DNA from: Solenopsis invicta
Lineage: Eukaryota > Arthropoda > Insecta > Hymenoptera > Formicidae
Assembly (NCBI RefSeq): GCF_016802725.1
Contig: NC_052670.1
Span: forward strand, 10,684,141-10,748,140
Direction: 5' to 3'
DNA: 64,000 nt
The position numbers and the translations under genes were made by a program. The notes under the pieces are model-generated. The model had not been told where the DNA came from. It saw nothing but the letters and a program-made list of their open reading frames with translations, and did no database searches. Of the stretch, positions 61,232 to 64,000 are shown piece after piece (position 1 is the first letter of the stretch; every line of letters starts with the position of its first letter).

Positions 61232-62316
61232 TATATGGTTTTACACGTCAGTCTTTAAAGACATTTTTTGAATAACACTCGTTGTGAAGAATATTATCAA
61301 TAAGTGCCTCGGTGATCGAACTGGTTAAATCGTTTTCGGAGTAATTGCACACAGTTCAAAATGAATAGAAACATTTGAAACATTATTTCATCATGAAAAT
61401 CTTGCTATGACCGTCTCTACTTATCCTGTATTTAATTTGTTGTAAATAATATGTTTTTCCAGAGGCTTCATTTTTCATCTTTTCTTCTTGCTATTTTAAC
61501 CCAACGTATACTTTGTGGCAAATGGCGGAGATCCGAAGGGTCTCACGCTTGGTATTATCAACGAAGAAGCCGGAAATTGTAATTTCGGCAGCGACATTGG
61601 CAATGTTTGGAAAAACGAAAGCATCTGCACTTTTGACAATCTCAGCTGCAGATTTCTGCACCATTTTGACGATTCTATCGCAATAAAGGATACTTAAAGA
61701 TTAACGTAGTCGACATGCATATAATTAAAACAAATTTTTGTTTTTCTAGTGTTTCTCCCCCGGATTTATTCCTAAATAAACTAAAAAGTTTTGTTTTGTA
61801 ATATAAATTAACAGTAGAGTGTGTTATTTTTACATTATTCTGGCTGGGTGAATATTCATTCACAAAATTAAGTTTTATATACTTTTGTTTATTTTCAAGT
61901 TGTAAGATGTTAAAACAACTGATTCTATTTTAACGTAAACAAAATCTTATGATTTTTAAATATCAAAATTCTAATCAAAACTGTACTAAACTTGAATTAG
62001 CATCTGAGTGAAAATTCATCCATAGCAGAAATTCAGGTTTAAGAAAGAATGAGAATAACAATCAAATCTAAATGATTCTTTAATACTTTGCTTTCAGGAA
62101 TATTACCATAACATTTCTGAAGTGACACGTGACCTACAGAATGGAAAACTCTGTGGTACAATATATTTTAGTCAAAACTTTTCCAAAGGTATGCAAAACC
62201 GAGTGGAAGACTATCTTTACGCAGAAGATTCCGATCTTAACGCTAGTCTAATTTCAGTTGCCCTCGACAAGAGTGGTACGTTATTTATATATACAGAACA
62301 TTTATCCCGTAACGAA

Positions 62317-62321
<5 letters not shown>

Positions 62322-62360
<39 letters not shown>

Positions 62361-62371
62361 CGCGCGCGCGT
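62322..62371. repeat. (GT)n(GC)n microsatellite
   Basis: Intronic GT run ending in GCGCGC. Confidence 0.95.
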
Positions 62372-63309
62372 AGAAAAAATCTATTTAAGTTGTATTTTCA
62401 AATTTAAAATGTTTTTTGTTGCAGATATACAAATTAGGTCTTTTATAAAGAGAAAGCTATCAAATCGTACGATAGAGGTTATGAAGGATATATGAGATTG
62501 CAAATATTCAATAAAATTGACTGATCTACCCATTAAAGTATATATTATTATTATTATTATTATTATATATAATTCATATACCTCTATTGTGCAGAACTAA
62601 AACAAGAATATAAAATTCTAATTGATTTTCAGTTCGAAGATCCTATTTATGGTAAAAATGACTACAATTATAGAGATTTCACGATACCGTCAACCATATT
62701 GACGTAAGCATAAATCAGGCCAAGATAACATATAAAATCAATTGCTCTTTCTAAACTACTTTTACTTTTGTAGATTTATCTTCTTTTTGATTCTCACAAA
62801 TTCTACCAACCTGATATGCACAGATAGATCGAAAGGTCTCTGGAACCAAAGTGCGGTCCAAGGTAATTTAGTCTCTAATCTAAAATTAGTTTTACAACTA
62901 CTTTTCATCTTTTTATTATCGTAATAATGGGAATGTAAATATGCATTAGGGATCAAGGTAGAAGAAATCCTGCTATCTCACATTCTTTACCAGAGTTTAA
63001 TTATACTTATCGATACCATCGTGTTAATGCTTATATTCTTTATTGCATGGAGTATCGATTATAAGGGATCGTTATTTGCCATATTCCTCGTCATCTTTCT
63101 CAGCGGCTTTTGCGGATTGATGTCCGGTGAGTAGGTATTCTATACGATTCATAAAGAAAAGCGCGCACCAGCAGTTTAGAAACTGCTGGAAATTACATTA
63201 ATTATTCATTTTAATGCCTTAGGTCTAGCTATCTCTGTTTTCTGCAAAAATTCCACCATGGCGAATTTCTGTGCGGCTGGAAGCTTTCTCATGCTACTAA
63301 TGGTTAGCG

Positions 63310-64000
63310 GTAAGTCGTCATCTGTTTTATAAAAATTGCTATTATACTTCAATTTAATATTGCTAAATAGTAACAAGTCGTATCAATTATTAAATTTATT
63401 AAATTTATTATTCTGAATTCAAATTCCTTTATCACACACGTAGTGATACATTGCATTAATAATACAATAGCAACATAAAAAATTATAACAAATGTTAGTG
63501 AAAATTAACATTAAGTACATTTCGCTAAAGACGGTTTTACGTTAACCAAGTTTTTATTATATGTAGAGGAGAAGAGGGTATTATGGCTACTGTGGACATT
63601 ATGGCTACCCCCATTATCTCCGTTATTATTAAGTGATAAGTTCTAACAATTGTTTATGGAATGATTTAATTAGTAGCCCGCCGCTTTTTTAGCATGGTGT
63701 TAATATGCCTATTGTGTATTCACAATAGCTAACAATTGTTATAAAGCATTTTTACTTTTGAACATTTCTAAATTTTTTCAATGTACATTTTAGCACTTAA
63801 TTACATATACTTCCTCAATGTTTTTAAACTTGAGCGTATTATCACACGAATGTGTAATATTAATTTATATGTTAAAAATCAATAATGTTTCTAAAAATGT
63901 TCTATTTATTCTTTTCCAAATCGTAAATAAACTTCAATTCCATGAATAAATAAAAATTACTGGAAAATGTATTTATATGAAGAGGGCATTATTGAACAAT
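63310..64000. other. ABCH intron or downstream DNA
   Basis: Opens with a proper donor (GTAAGT at 63,310), so the gene continues beyond the window. No exon or known repeat is recognised in the remainder. Confidence 0.6.

Larger units (their letters stand above)
57337..63309 (+). pseudogene. ABCH-type half ABC transporter, probable pseudogene, 3' end outside window
   Basis: Half transporters of this arthropod subfamily have one ATPase domain then six membrane helices, and are linked to cuticle lipid export. Exons: 57337-57440, 58943-59187, 60035-60212, 60295-60388, 60557-60760, 60854-60957, about 61465-61689, 62098-62275, 62425-62537, 62633-62703, 62774-62862, 62950-63126, 63223-63309. The ATPase part is complete: GASGCGKTT (Walker A), VGYMPQDISL (Q-loop), MSGGEQRR (signature), LLILDEPTVGLD (Walker B) and ITTHYIEEA (H-loop). 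The membrane part is damaged: exon 7 cannot be read through without a shift or a TAA at 61,497, the donor after exon 7 is GA (61,690), and exon 9 has TGA at 62,494-62,496. Later helices are open again. Automatic annotation may name it ABC transporter G family member 20 or 23. Confidence 0.85.

Overview
The window is insect nuclear DNA, most likely from a hymenopteran and plausibly an ant. It is AT-rich, its genes are split by short GT-AG introns, the conserved genes give clearly insect-type proteins, and there is an ABCH-type ABC transporter (a subfamily best known from arthropods). The transposon families present (Harbinger, Helitron, Penelope, DDE elements with TA target sites, many MITEs) fit that group. 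The species cannot be named from sequence alone.

Positions 1-23,600 hold a compact block of four housekeeping genes. The 3' part of HD-PTP/PTPN23 (Drosophila myopic; ESCRT-associated) runs on the plus strand and converges on STT3A (catalytic subunit of oligosaccharyltransferase, minus strand). STT3A is head-to-head with Nup205 (nuclear pore inner ring, plus strand), with about 1.2 kb of shared upstream DNA. Nup205 converges on PIG-C (first step of GPI-anchor synthesis, minus strand). I rebuilt STT3A (705 aa), Nup205 (1926 aa) and PIG-C (290 aa) exon by exon; all are open and close to normal length.

Positions 23,600-57,000 are a graveyard of mobile DNA. It holds hairpin and MITE-like repeats, a truncated LINE reverse transcriptase joined to a piece of a foldback element, a THAP-domain gene with a stop at its key tryptophan, and an intron-bearing pseudogene of the ribonucleotide reductase large subunit. 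A Harbinger element has perfect 43-bp ends and a TTA duplication, with a Helitron nested in its transposase intron. There is also a 2.35-kb element made of two arms of about 1.1 kb, and a Penelope remnant with a decayed hammerhead-like core.

The most interesting system is a two-gene unit seen twice. A Tnp2-like (En/Spm-CACTA type) transposase gene is followed on the same strand by a multi-exon gene for a DUF4806-like protein. Copy 1 (minus strand, 46,787 to 36,068) has an intact 727-aa transposase and an eight-exon partner with consistent splice phases and a single stop codon; the Harbinger landed between the two genes. Copy 2 (plus strand, 48,070 to about 51,190) is decayed and cut off by the foldback element. 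A third, fragmentary copy lies at 33,820-35,240.

Positions 57,300-63,310 hold the 5' part of an ABCH-type transporter. Its ATPase domain looks intact, but the membrane part has a broken frame, a lost splice donor and a stop codon, so it is probably a young pseudogene or a site of assembly error.
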